NCBI GenBank assembly: GCA_026214975.1
Contig: CM047807.1
Coordinates: forward strand, 69,419,824-69,483,823
Source: Gentiana macrophylla
Lineage: Eukaryota; Streptophyta; Magnoliopsida; Gentianales; Gentianaceae
Direction: 5' to 3'
DNA: 64,000 nt
In this document: positions 1 to 12,505 of the stretch, piece after piece
Position numbering within the stretch: the stretch's first letter is position 1
Layout: every line of letters begins with the position of its first letter
The notes under the pieces: generated by a model
What the model was told of the DNA's origin: nothing
What the model saw: only the letters and a program-made list of their open reading frames with translations
Database searches by the model: none
Position numbers and translations under genes: made by a program

Positions 1-1573
1 TTTCTCCCTCAACTCACCCTTGGCCGAATTTTACACTTCTTCTCTCTAAGAGGAGAAGTTGAATTATGTGTTGTGTTCTGAGGCTTGGGAGAACTCTCTT
101 TATATAGGAGAGTAAAACTTAACCTCCAAGGATTTAATAATTAATACAAAATCAATTATAATAATCCCATTAAATAAAAGATAATCCCATAATATTCTAG
201 AACAAATCTAGAATAATATTTATCTTTATTTCTTACCATAAATATTAATTCAATAAATATTTTATGCACATGTCTTAAAACAATTTCTTGTTTCCTAAAA
301 ACATGTATAGGGGCCGAAAATTCCAATGCTTGTGACCTAGTCACAATTTTCGACTAACACACATTTTGGGCCAAGATTATGAAAAATATCTTTTCCACAT
401 ATTTAATTATTTAGCCCAACTAATTTAATAGTCCACTAAACAATTAATTCACATATCGTTTTAATAAATTCCAACAATAACTAAATTAATATTATTAGAA
501 TTCGACGTCCGAGAATAGCTATGCTATATTAGGAGGCACGTCGGGGACCATGGACTAATAATCAGCGGCTCCGATAAATCAAATAAATAATTATCTTACG
601 AACAGAATAATTATATTCGATAAATCAATCACATGAATATGCCACCATAATCCTGTGACTGCACTCCTCCGATTATGAGATTATATTTATCTCCTCACGA
701 GAATAATAATAAGCGTCCATTGATATAATCATTACATATGGATTAATCCTCCATAGATCTGTTCATTCTAAATCGGGAAGTTACCGTTAACCCTTTCTAG
801 AACCTCTTATCCTTATTTACCATTAACCCCTAGTGATCAATTAATTCATACAACTCACCTGGTAGCTAATCGGTGTAATATGAACTCCATGGATCGATCG
901 GTTTCAGGATTAACAAATAAGGGAATCGCCTATCTACTTCCGTAAATGGAAGGAATGGATTCCGTATCCGTGATAAATACGCAGACTACTCACTCAATCC
1001 AAAGACAATGCCAAGATGGGGTAATTCGGACCATTGACTCGGTGTAATCCTTAACCGTCAAGTCAAACCTCATAATCGATTCAAGCAATTGATCGTGATC
1101 ACCTCAGGATTAAGATATATCCATAAATATGATCATCTATTGATTCGATAAGAATTCTCGATTACGGAATTATATCGTGAACTCTAATCAAATCGGTCCA
1201 AATTTCTATATGATATATCTATCATATATAAATGCCCCACTAGGTTCTCTTAACCGAATGTCCGGATAAGACAATCACACCAATTGTGTTCTGGGCGCAT
1301 TAATAGTACGTTAAAGGAGAGACCCGATACTCTCGATTAACTTCACTACGGGCTAATTGTATTTTAAGTACATCTTCACTAACTCAATCCTCCCGTGTAT
1401 ATACCATGCACTGAGTTAAGTGATTACATAAACGATATACTTTAGGGTTTTTTCAGTAGTGTAATTACTATTGTCACATCGGTGAATATGAGAATAATAA
1501 ATATGAATAATAATATCATTTCATTTATTAAATAAAACAATTACAAAATTGTCTTTCGGCATCACACCTAACA
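1..1573 (-). mobile_element. Copia-type element A, 3' LTR (partial, cut by window start)
   Basis: This stretch repeats 7232-8799 almost base for base, so the two are LTRs of one element. The right edge ends CTAACA at 1573, the complement of a TGTTAG start. On the minus strand it is preceded by a polypurine tract, so this is the 3' LTR. The rest lies left of the window. It contains no gene; short ORFs in it do not resemble proteins. Confidence 0.88.
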
Positions 1574-1584
1574 ATCTCCCACTT
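1574..1584 (-). other. Polypurine tract of element A
   Basis: Read on the minus strand this is AAGTGGGAGAT placed directly before TGTTAGG, the usual copia layout of polypurine tract then 3' LTR. It fixes the strand of element A. The same motif precedes the 3' LTR of element D at 31907-31917. Confidence 0.8.
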
Positions 1585-4439
1585 GCACGAAAGCATGTGA
1601 TTAATTGTTTTAGAGCACACCCTATTATTTAAAATACAACAAACTACATCTCCCACTTGCTCTAAAGCAATGGAGACCCATCCCGTATTCTAGTACCCAT
1701 TAAGCATATCATAACCATTTGATTCCAAATTACACTCCGAGTATGCCGTCGTAGGATAGGTCGGTGACTCGGGAGTACCTACATCTAAATGTCATGGGTC
1801 TTAATGATTAGTCAAAGTTGTCGGCTCGAGACGATCCGTAGAATCGAAACGTTACGGTCCATCTAATCATGTGGTACCGAGTAAACATCGAGCCCGAGAT
1901 CGACTTAACGATCATCCTCAATCGACTTAAAGTCAAAATCCAGTGTATCACACATATCCAAGTTCACACATGAATATGTCCGCATATTATTCCTCGTTCT
2001 CTTCAAGATACTAAAGGACATACTAAACTTGCTTTGTTAACCGCCGAATCTAAGATTCGATCAAAGTTGACATTCAATAACCTGACCATCTCTTACTAGG
2101 AAGAGAATCTATCCCATTTCTCTTGATCCGAAGATTTAGAGAGTCATTCCTGAGGCATAGGGTAGAACTTCCTCGTTGAATGTTGCATACACAGATGCAT
2201 CATCTTAACCAATAAGATGGATGGGAAACCAGTGACTGATTCTAATGAATTCGACCGAGTCAAACTCTTAAGAATGTTGTCCAAATCTCTGTTGTAGAGA
2301 ATTGTGGTATTATCAGATTCTGACTTCAGATAACACACCCATGTTGATTCCAACCGGTGCAGTGTTATCCTTCACAAACACTAATATATGTATATATTCA
2401 CTACTGTACTAAAATTGATATCCAGACTATAAAAGACTTATCAATATTCTGGTCAAATCCACATATTGTAGAAATATATGACTTCCAATGACCAAGAGGT
2501 TTGCTTTTTATCCACAAAGGACATAAGCCTTGACAGTCATCCTGTCATAAGTTCATAAGGCAATACCCTTTTGTTCTGAATGAATCCGGACTCCGCTTGT
2601 TTGGCAAGAAAGTCTCAGGAATCACCCCTATTTTTCGCTTTTGAACGAAATCATGCAATACCGAACTCATTCTACTCTTTTCCGTGTAGATCCAATTACT
2701 CCCACTTGGGCCGAGACGCCAGGTGGTTCTACAAGAGCATGAAATGCAATGGAGCATCGAACTCCATTCATAGGGTTATGGCTATTAAACCAACCTCTAT
2801 TATCAAAATCCTATACTGCTCACAAAAGAGCCATAGGTCACCAATCGATCCTCAGACTACAAAGTCCGCAGAAATCGTAATGGGTAATGGATAAACCATA
2901 CTCCCAATACTTTCTGGGTGGATCAAAATTCAGATATAGTTTAGTAGTATTTAGTGTTATCACCAACAACCGATGTTGGATGTGGTCTGATTTTAATCAG
3001 TTAGTAACTACCTTGAGTAAACGTACTTCAAAGTTCAAGGTTTTGTTGTTCATGGATTCTATCAGAAAGGATGCAACAATATAACTGTCCCGATTTCAAG
3101 AATCCTATATCTAACCTTTATACTCAATAGTTTAAAAGATATAGCACGAATGGTCATTGACCGAACGTATGCACGAAATTCCCAGTCTTACCTTCAAGCA
3201 CCGTGTGCTAAATGCTTATATTTACGGAAGTGGGGTGAACCGAATCCACACCTTATCCGTAAATTCCAAAGCATATTCTAGGTAGACTTCTCGGTCTTAC
3301 ATTTCAATGTAAACCGTTATTTCGCTTCTAATATCTTTATTGAGTTAAGCAGTGTATTGTAGCACATCTAAAAACATATATAAGGCAATTTAACGGTTTC
3401 TCACTTAGTGAAAGTATTTCACTATGAGGCAGGCCGAGCATCAGTCCCCAGGACTATGTGATGGCCCATTTTCAGTATAGAATACTGTCTCTCATGAAAA
3501 CAGAGAAACCTCAAAATATTTTGGATAAACTTTCCGGAGTGTTTGAATAGTTATCAGACAAGAAGTCACTACTCGGAAGCTCCTACTATCTTGTGTCTTT
3601 CATCAGACCCCGAAGGTCGTCATGAACAAGCTATGTTACTTCTTTATAACCATTATCCTTTCCCGATTGAAAGGAAACTTAGTCATCGAACCTTTGATAC
3701 AATATAACCAGACGGGAGAAAGGAATCACCCCGAGCCGCCTCTCGTGTCTTGTCTTTTAGGGACTATGCACTAACTATGGAATATGAAGAAGCGTTTATC
3801 TAAATATAGAAACCAATTGCTTTTAACAGATTCTTAAGATGTGTTTTATATACATATTTCAATAGATTCTAAGTGGTTTTGACTTTATCAAACAAAAGTC
3901 CGAGTCTTGGATTCAGACTACAAATGGTATATTCACTTTCTATACGACAAACAAATTATCGAATAGAAGGTAAATACATTCGTTCCAACGAATCTTAAAC
4001 AGAAAATAAATTTTCCACGATATCCAAGGATTGAATCCGAGATTCATTTCCTTATATCACTCCCACTTTTCTAGCTAAAATTAACTGCCCGTTGTTTACT
4101 CTTTTAATCGTTAAATGCACTGCTACATTGTTCTTCCAAAGAACTTAGCTCGAGAAAATCGCCAAGGATTCATAGGTTGGTGATCCAAAATCACTGTCCT
4201 TATCCTATGATTTTCAGTTTAATTAATTTTCGGTTCAGCCTTAAAATTTTCTCAGTTTAGATGACTAACACTTTTAGACATATTCTCCCATTCTTGACTT
4301 TCCGTGAATAGAAACAGTCTTGAACCAGCGGTTCGTTTGAGTAGACACTACTCTTGAACCGTGGGATGTCTATTTCGAGTGTTACTCGTCGGGACATCTC
4401 GAATTTTCTAATATACCAGAAAAACAACAAATCATAACA

Positions 4440-4835
4440 ATAAAGCTCCCACTAGTTTATCGGATCCAAATACCGTCTAACGAGCAATGCTTTATTTTTA
4501 TGATTTTCCGATTTTTTCGATTAGAAAATCTTTCGTACATAGTTCTATTGTTTCCAGAAAACAACAAATCATAGAACTCCCACTAGTTCATCGATTCCAA
4601 ATATCGTCCAACTAGCAACATTTCAGACTTTCCGGTTTTTCATTTAGAACGGTTACGTGTGTAGTCAGTTACACTTTTCTAATGTGCTAGAAAAACAACA
4701 AATCATAAAGCTCCCACTAGTTCATCGATTCCAAATATCGTCCAACTAGTAATACTTCATGATTTTCCGATTTTTCAATTAGAAAATTACTCGTGTAATT
4801 ACTACACATTCAAAATTCACTATAAGAATTTCAAA
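4440..4835. repeat. Three tandem copies of a roughly 132 bp unit inside element A
   Basis: The string CTCCCACTAG begins at 4446, 4577 and 4711 (spacing 131 and 134), each followed by a related block containing CCAAATA and TCGTC and preceded by AACAACAAATCATA. Element D has one recognisable copy, near 22935-22975, so the array expanded in A. No coding is visible. Confidence 0.75.
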
Positions 4836-6954
4836 GTCCGAAATCACCTTTGATCAAACTAAGTTTGTCTTTCGTTTGACACGAATGACATTAGTGACAT
4901 ACCTGTATGTCACTCTGGTTTTTAAAAGGCTTAAGAGAAAATATCTCTTCCGAAAATTAATTGCATTATCGATTAACTAGTTCAACATCCTAGTTACTTT
5001 CCACTTTTTAACGAAGTCAATACTAGTCAATTATAAATTTTAAGCAATTTAGTATGGAATATAATGCTGTAAATAAAATGACATATATTAATTCTAGTTA
5101 ACACTACTATATTTATTTTAGGAATTGTAAACTAAAATTAAGTCTACTCTACCATTCCAAGGTTTTAACCTCGCATCTCAGTGCCGCCTTAGGGTAGGTC
5201 AAAGAGATGACGGTTAAATCGAGACAATCTCATCAATGAATAACTTGTGAGAATCGAACATCCCACGAGAATCGAACATCCCTTTATTCATTGACTACCT
5301 TCCTTTTTTAGCCTAGATATTATCAAAAAATACCCATGATGAGTGTGACCTACTATATCGGATCTCTTAGGTACGCCCCGAGTATGCCGTCTTAGGATAG
5401 GTCAGTGACCCGACGAGTACCCGGAAATCCTATCCTTTCGGAGACCAAGCCATGAATGTTGATAGGGCTTAACACCATCCTTGGGGACGAAATCAAAGCG
5501 CCGAGGCGCCACCCTTCTCTCACTTACTTGTATCTATAGTAGCGGCCGTGGGGTTGGCTGTCGCCTCCCCCGCTCCCACTCAATATTTTGGAAGTGGTTG
5601 TGGGTTAACTAACCACGTCTTTTTGATGTTAACATAAAAGCACATCAAATCAAGGATTCCGAATGGTGTCGGTAACGTAGGCAAGCCTACCCGTCCTATT
5701 CGTTGGAACATATATGTGATACCGGACGAAGTCGGATCAAGAGAGCCCCATTGAGATAAGAAGGAATCACCCCTACGCCTCCGGTGTAGCTTAGTCTTGC
5801 CGGACCCCGTGCATACATCACACTAGAGGGTTAAGTCGGTCGAGCCTAGCTCGATTGACCACCCAACCTATAAGCGAACCGCTTTTATCCAAGATTTATT
5901 GTTCTTTTACCATCATTCAATCTCGTAGACACTACGAATTGAAAACGTGATCTCGTTTGGGCTTTAAGGCGGTTCACCGAGAACACACACCGAAAAGGCT
6001 TAACGATTTCATAACCCGTCCTCGGATCTTTAATTAGTTACTAAATTTATTAATTACCACGTATTAATTAAATTTCAACTAATTACACGAGTTTGTATAC
6101 ATGCCTATTTTAATTACAAAAATTAAAATTCTACATGTATGCATGGAGTGGATTTATGATATGACGACGCCACGGCAATTCCGATTTTATATCTATTTTA
6201 TGATCAAACACATAAAAATAAATTATGCGGAAAATTTAAACACCGAGATGGATTGATTGTTTGCACTCGTATCTAATCTATCCTAGGAAAATAGTAAATT
6301 ACAATCTTGTTGTCTTCATATCTTCGATCTTCAACCTTGAACCACGAACCGCTTAATCCGAAAGGAGAAGGGGCATTTATTTTATAAAATATTTTTTTTT
6401 TTTTTTTGGTTTGTTAAAATCACAAGCAGCACCAAAAGAAATTTTTTTTTTTTTTAATCAACAGGCCTTACGGCCAAAAAATTAAAAGGAAAAAAAAAAA
6501 TATTCCAAAAAACATATCTTGCCAAAAAAATAAGATCAATTTGGATTGATCAAAGAGATTTATCAAATCTTTTTCCATAAATGTACTGCCGCCGAAAAAA
6601 TAAAAAAATATCTGTCCCGAGCTCCTGTTCATACCTCGAGTTCCGTCTTCATCTCGTGTTCTTCATTGTTTTTCCGGTATTACAAAAAAAAATAAAAATT
6701 GCCGAAAATAAAGGAAAAAAAAAACAACAACTTTTACATCAATCCTATGCTCAATTGTTACTAAACAAAGGAGCTACAATAGATCTAACGAGTAAACAGT
6801 ACCAACCCCAATCCATCTCTTCAACCACAACAATCGCAACATAAAAATAAAAATATGCATCGCGCCCCAACCAAAAAATTGGGACACAAAAACTACATGT
6901 TTTCCACTCCTAGATCTAATATTTTATACGTATAAATATAGATCACCTTGGCGA

Positions 6955-6964
6955 CTGATACCAC
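6955..6964 (-). other. Primer binding site of element A
   Basis: The complement reads GTGGTATCAG directly after the LTR end CTAACA. TGGTATCA is the sequence complementary to the 3' end of plant initiator-Met tRNA used by most copia elements. It sets the 5' LTR at 6965-8799. Confidence 0.75.
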
Positions 6965-8799
6965 TGTTAGTAATATCATCCGCAACGGAAGCGATTTAAG
7001 GATCTAGATCTATAAAATACACGTAATAAAATAACTAGATCTACTCTACAAGGGGGTTGTAGAACATACCTCTTGGATCTCAAAATCCGAGTTGAAGAAC
7101 CGCAATAGAAAGAATGAACGAAGGTGTGAAGAGCACCACGGTCTTCCGTACGTGTGATCCAAGCAACTCCCGGTGGAAGGAAATCCTCGTCTCGAATCCT
7201 TCCGATATGCTACCCGGAAAAATCTCCAAGATTTCTCCCTCAACTCACCCTTGGCCGAATTTTACACTTCTTCTCTCTAAGAGGAGAAGTTGAATTATGT
7301 GTTGTGTTCTGAGGCTTGGAAGAACTCTCTTTATATAGGAGAGTAAAACTTAACCTCCAAGGATTTAATAATTAATACAAAATCAATTATAATAATCCCA
7401 TTAAATAAAAGATAATCCCATAATATTCTAGAACAAATCTAGAATAATATTTATCTTTATTTCTTACCATAAATATTAATCCAATAAATATTTTATGCAT
7501 ACATGTCTTAAAACAATTTCTTGTTTCCTAAAAACATGTATAAAATAAAATTCCAATGCTTGTTACCTAGTCACAATTTTCGACTAACACACATTTTGGG
7601 CCAAGATTATGAAAAATATCTTTTCCACATATTTAATTATTTAGCCCAACTAATTTAATAGTCCACTAAACAATTAATTCACATATCGTTTTAATAAAGT
7701 CCAACAAGAACTAAATTAATATTATTAGAATTCGACGTCCGAGAATAGCTATGCTATATTAGGAGGCACGTCGGGGACCATGGACTAATAATCGGGCTGC
7801 TCCGATAAATCAAATAAATAATTATCTTACGAATGTAATAATTATATTCGATAAATCAATCACAGAATATGCCACCATAATCCCGTGATCGCACTCCTCC
7901 GATTATGAGATTATATTTATCTCTCACGAGAATAATAATAAGCGCCCATTGATATAATCATTACATATGGATTAATCCTCCATAGATCTGCTCATTCTAA
8001 ATCGGGAAGTTACCGTTAACCCTTTCTAGAACCTCTTATCCTTATTTACCATTAACCCCTAAGTGATCAATTAATTCATACAACTCACGGTAGCTAATCG
8101 TGTAATATGAACTCCATGGATCGATCGGTTCTAGGATTAACAAATAAGTGGAATCGTCTATCTACTTCCGAAATGGAAGGAATGGATTCCGTGATCGTGA
8201 TAACACGGACTACTCACTCAATCCAAGACAATGCCAAGATGGGGTAATTCGGACCATTGCAGGACTCGGTGTAATCCTTAACCGTCAAGTCAAACCTCAT
8301 ACTCGATTCAAGCGGTTGGATCGTGATCACCTCAGATTAAGATATATCCATAAATATGATCATCCATTGATTCGATAAGAATTCTCGATTCACGGAATTA
8401 TATCGTGAACTCTAATCAAATCGGTCCAAATTTCTATATGATATATCTATCATATATAAATGCCCCACTAGGTTCTCTTAACCGAAAGTCCGGATAAGAC
8501 AATCACACCAATTGTGTTCAGGCGCATTAATAGTACGTTAAAGGAGAGACCCGATACTCTCGATTAACTTCACTACGGGCTAATTGTATTTTAAGTACAT
8601 CTTCACTAACTCAATCCTCCCGTGTATATACCATACACTGAGTTAAGTGATTACATAAACGATATACTTTAGGGTTTTCTGTAGTGTAATTACTATTGTC
8701 ACATCGGTGAATATGAGAATAATAAATATGAATAATAATATCATTTCATTAATTAAATAAAACAATTACAAAATTGTCTTTCGGGCATCACACCTAACA
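6965..8799 (-). mobile_element. Copia-type element A, 5' LTR (1835 bp)
   Basis: It starts TGTTAG at 6965 and ends CTAACA at 8799, and repeats the sequence at 1-1573. It is inserted in the LTR of gypsy element B. The next bases, ATGTT at 8800-8804, are the likely target-site duplication, because the intact B LTR reads ATGTTAATC at the same place (near 13084); the partner copy is outside the window. Confidence 0.88.
7330..7337 (-). promoter_or_regulatory. Putative TATA box of the element A LTR
   Basis: The complement reads TATATAAA followed by GAGAG. The same TATATAAAGAGAG appears in both D LTRs (20173 and 33300) and in the 3' LTR of A. Conservation within the family supports a Pol II promoter; the start site is not visible. 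Confidence 0.55.
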
Positions 8800-9943
8800 A
8801 TGTTAATCTACGATTTACGTATAATCAGGTGCGCGCAATTCCCTATTATAACATAGATCTAGATCTCGCTGAAAGTCCCGAAAGATCAATTCATGAGCCG
8901 ACCTAGGAGTTTTATATTGGTATTTCCTCCCTACACGTTTTAATTAAAACAGACGAGCAACATAGCCGTAGCCATACCTACTAAGATAAGAAATTCTAAA
9001 TGGACAATCACACCATAAAGACGTGGCTAGACTGACTCGGAGAAAAACTAAATCTTAGCGTTTCTCTATACTTATCGGATAAAATAGAAGCTCATAAAGT
9101 AATTATATATACCTACTAGAGACACGATTATTAATCAAAATAAAATCATACATAGATCACAAAACGTAGACGTGGGCGTGCGGATCCTTATAAACGAGGA
9201 ATCCCCACCGCCTCACGTCGTAATCCTAGATCTACATCATTTAACTAAGAAATAATAATCTCAAACGATAAATAAATAATTGGGGAAAATTAATTATTAG
9301 AAACTAAGAGAAAATAAGTACAAGAACTTACATAATGGAAGAACTTGTAAAAAACTGCTCTGAGTAAAACTGAAGATTTTATTATGAATTGTGTGTATTG
9401 TGGTGTGTGTATATGGCGTGTGTATGTACAAATATATAGGAGAGAAATTTACATAGGATAAACCTAAATCAATCTGAAATAGTTTTCCTAAATCCAAAAG
9501 GAGTTTGAAAACACATTAGGATAATTCCCGGCCGATCTTTGGATAAGGGCAAGAAAAATGCGCCCCTTGCATGCGTCCCCCCTTAAAGTCGGCGCCAACT
9601 CCATTGGGTTGGCTTGCGGGCTTTTGTCTTGCCTTACTCCTCTTTTCCGTGCTTATCCGATCTTTATCTTCAATGCATCCGTGTTTGCTTGGATTTATCT
9701 TGTAGTTTAATTCTTCCATTTATAATTATCCTCCAAAAATTATCTCAATCTACAAAATAAATAATTATCCCAAAATTAATCATATTTAAATAATAAAAAC
9801 GGATAAATACCAAATTATATTCTATAAATCACATAACATTAAATAATAAATATAACCATATGATTTAATATAAAATATATATTATTAGGCTCGATTTAAG
9901 GATAATGTTGATGACTTTTACGGGTATATTTTGACCGTCATCA
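8800..9943 (-). mobile_element. Gypsy-type element B, 3' LTR (right part)
   Basis: Matches 13085-14226 of the intact B LTR with a few changes and ends GTCATCA at 9943. The left part (about 580 bp) is missing because element A inserted at 8800. A 66-codon minus-strand ORF at 9297-9497 recurs in the other LTR only because the LTRs are copies; it has no recognisable domain. Confidence 0.85.
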
Positions 9944-9964
9944 ACTACCCCCCACTTAGACTTT
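9944..9964 (-). other. Polypurine tract of element B
   Basis: On the minus strand this reads TAAGTGGGGGGTAGT just before the LTR start TGATGAC, matching the TAAGTGTGGGGG tract of many plant gypsy elements. Confidence 0.7.
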
Positions 9965-10919
9965 GATCGTCCCGAACAAAGCATCAATAAGTCATTCCCC
10001 ACGAACACATTTTCCATGGTCAAATCATACTTTCGCAAGAAACTCGAGTCAACTCATACCAGTCATGCTCATAAGGTATCCATTATCCACTACTCTCTAT
10101 GAACCGAAGTGATGTGTGCATGTGCATTCAGTTTTATATATTCGTGGCAAGATTAGAGTTTATGCTAACTTCGCAATCTTAACCTACCAACATCAGCATT
10201 CCCACTTCTTAAGCCTCAAATGGGTAAAGACATGGTGCAATAAGCAAGAGCGTTATCTAAGAGGTTTTTGGACTTGGAGACCGAGAAAAATATACTCAAA
10301 GCCTCTTAAAAGTAGAATTTTTTCATTTTCATATTTTTCAAGTATTAACATATCTCAAGAAAGAAACTTTCTTTAAAAGTAAATTATGCATTGCAAGAAT
10401 CCCCTTTCACGGATTGGTCAATAACATGAATATTACCACAAGCGCGAGGCTACTTTGGTAATGTTACTACAAGCCCCGTGTTCAACATTTTGTTAAAACA
10501 CAGATAAATCTCAAGCTTATTACTCCGCTTAAATGGCTAGAAGATAGGAATACATCAGCAGATAAATATAGATACTAGGTCCACATAACCAATCATCTAT
10601 GCAATGTACACATAATTTCTTTAGTTATTACAATTTGCGCGGTAAAACTCGATTCAAAAGATTGAGTATCGAATAATAAATAACTACTTGCAACAATCGG
10701 CATGAATATCCTTAAATTTACATTCACATAAGTATAAAATGATCACGTAGTCATGCAACCTGGTTCCTTTCCTATCAATTCTTAGCTAGAAACTCACAAT
10801 TCTAAGGGTACGAGCTAAATAATTTGGCATTTATTCAACTTTTTATTTATTCAAAAAATTTCTATTATACCCCGTTTCTTTTGATTTTTAATTGTAGCTC
10901 ATCATAGCTAAGTCTCCTA

Positions 10920-10945
10920 CCCCCCCACTTAAACATTTCATTGTC
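10920..10945 (-). other. Second, internal polypurine-like tract in element B
   Basis: The minus strand reads TTTAAGTGGGGGGGTAGG, preceded by TTGAGGACAA, about 970 bp inside the 3' tract at 9944. Element C has the same arrangement at 28577-28615. Confidence 0.5.
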
Positions 10946-11269
10946 CTCAATGACAAAGAAAAAATGAGAATTTAAGAAAAAGACTTTGCTCTGGAAACGG
11001 TTCTCAAGTAAAAAGCAGAATATCGGAGTAGTCCAAGCACGTCGAGGAATACAAGCAAACCGGAGACCGAACACGAAGTTCCATCACTGCAAAATAAGTC
11101 TTCAACATAGCTCGAAATTTGTTACAGCGTCAGCTCATAAAAATAATAATCATTTTCAAAACATTAGAATTAATCCCAACTTGCTTCTCAGTACAACTTT
11201 GCGATTTAGAAACAAACAACAGACTCGATGTAGGACATGCCTATGAAATTTCACTTCACGTTATAACGA

Positions 11270-11410
11270 GTTGAGTAAAAAAAAAACTTTTGCACATCCT
11301 TAACCCAATGGTCATCGGAACACGGCAAAAATAAAAATTAAAAAACCTCAACTGTTTTAACGTTACTTTTATTTGACTAAAAGAAAAGAAAAACCTAAAA
11401 ATCCGAAAAA
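11270..11410 (-). other. Non-coding block shared by elements B and C
   Basis: This stretch, including ACTTTTGCACAT, TTAACC, ATGGTCATCG and ACACGGCAAAA, aligns with 30103-30235 of element C. The rest of the two interiors is much less alike. In C the block lies close to the primer site, in B about 1.1 kb from it. Confidence 0.6.
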
Positions 11411-11480
11411 ATACTACAAATACCTAAGAGATAGAAGTAGTTCTAAATTTATAGTCTTCAGGTCGACTTTCCAAATATCA

Positions 11481-12120
11481 TCATTCCTCTGAATTATTGT
11501 TCTTAGCCTTCCAGATCTTCACCCGGTTGGCTTTTACCGAGATCTGCCTTCCTTCTTTGAGTATTCGCGCTTTTCCTTTGGGGGCAAGTCCTAAGAAAAT
11601 GCAGTCATCCTTGCTATCTAAACAGGCTCCCACCTCAGCTTCTGCCTCTGAAGCTAGAGATCTTCGAGATCGAACTCTACGAGTTCGCTTTTTCACCCTT
11701 CTCCGTCTATCTTTTAACTTTAAGCTCTCTTGATCCGCAGCGACTCCTTTGGATGGGGTGGACCCATCTCTAAACACGGCTTCTGCCTCGTCTGCCAAAA
11801 GCATAGAGGTATTTGCCGGTTCTGTCCGCTGGGATTGAGCGTCTTTATCCCTTTGTAAGATACACAGGAATTCTGATTGGCCATTCTTTGGGTAGGTACT
11901 CGGAGTCAGACTCCGAACTTGAGCTAGAATCGGAATCGGAAATAACAATCGGAATGCTAGCATGTATACCTTCAAAAAGATCGAATTTCTTTGCCTTCCC
12001 CTCCTCTTGTCTCTTTCTTTTTCGTTCTTCTATTAACGTTCGCCTATCCGGCCGGACTGGCGTGGTTTTACGTGTGACTTTGACTTCACTCTTCGCTGCG
12101 GAAGATTGATTGGTCGACAT
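11481..12120 (-). CDS. Unrecognised basic/acidic ORF of gypsy-type element B, in two overlapping frames
   Basis: Reading leftwards, an ATG at 12120 opens 91 codons (to 11845); a second frame, open from 11975 to 11481, carries on the same character. The overlap suggests one protein of about 210 residues broken by a single-base indel, or a programmed frameshift. The first part is lysine/arginine-rich and then has a serine-aspartate-glutamate run (SDSDSSSSSESDSE). The second part has an arginine-lysine cluster (RRRRVKKRTRRVRSRRS) that looks like a nuclear localisation or nucleic-acid binding stretch. No CCHC knuckle, protease or polymerase motif is present. It occupies the gag position, about 390 bases after the 5' LTR. 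I do not recognise it; function unknown. Confidence 0.45.
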
Positions 12121-12322
12121 TTTTTTTTTTCTCGAACAATATTCGGTGGAATAATTAATTTACCTGGCTTGCTGAGGAAAAGAACATACAAATGTTAGTA
12201 ACCTAACGGTCAGCATGATTATCCATCTCGTTGCGACCCTGATGACTACAAACGGGAAATAACAGACACAAAAATGATCAAAAGAAAATAAAGGAAAAAA
12301 AAACTAGAGGACATGAGAATCA

Positions 12323-12348
12323 CATGGTGTGATAAAAATCACACCATG
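12323..12348. other. Perfect 11 bp hairpin in the leader of element B
   Basis: CATGGTGTGAT (12323-12333) and ATCACACCATG (12338-12348) are exact complements around an AAAA loop. It lies between the primer site and the start of the B ORF, where retroelement RNAs often carry packaging or dimerisation structures. Confidence 0.6.
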
Positions 12349-12481
12349 GGTGTGAAACCCACGTCAAATTTTTTTTTTTGAGTACGATCAGCTAGCCAGA
12401 ATGACTCTGAAAACGTAAAAACAAACTTCGAAACATAAAACTTGACATGACTAATAATTATTTATACAATTGACCGTTGGT

Positions 12482-12499
12482 TCCCCGGCAACGGCGCCA
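12482..12499 (-). other. Primer binding site of element B (tRNA-Asp type)
   Basis: The complement is TGGCGCCGTTGCCGGGGA, the classic primer site of several plant gypsy lineages such as Athila, matching tRNA-Asp. It lies six bases from the LTR start at 12506 and sets the minus orientation. Confidence 0.85.
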
Positions 12500-12505
12500 A
12501 AAACT

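Larger units (their letters stand above)
1574..6964 (-). mobile_element. Internal region of copia-type element A, non-coding
   Basis: The 5.4 kb between the two LTRs shows no gag, protease, integrase, reverse transcriptase or RNase H that I can recognise on either strand; the longest ORF is about 100 codons and unlike any of them. It matches, in inverse orientation, the internal region of element D (20541-25951), for example around 5500-5640 against 22080-22190. Two members of similar length (about 5.4 and 5.5 kb) without coding suggest a non-autonomous family (LARD-like) rather than random decay. Poly-A/T tracts at 6390-6410 and 6440-6455 lie in the minus-strand leader. Assignment to copia rests on LTR ends, primer site and polypurine tract only. 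Confidence 0.7.
9965..11480 (-). mobile_element. Gypsy-type element B, 3' non-coding internal region
   Basis: About 1.5 kb between the polypurine tract and the stop of the B ORF. No gag-pol domains are visible. It contains a second polypurine-like tract (10920-10945) and a block shared with element C (11270-11410). Short ORFs at 10116-10376 and 10986-11246 look accidental. Confidence 0.6.

Noticed and set aside
2144..3084. ORFs of 60-104 codons in the interior of element A as retrotransposon genes
   Set aside because: Present on both strands, overlapping, without any gag-pol motif.
4440..4835. Spaced repeats that resemble a CRISPR array
   Set aside because: The units are about 132 bp, contiguous and diverged, inside a plant LTR element; there are no short identical repeats with unique spacers.
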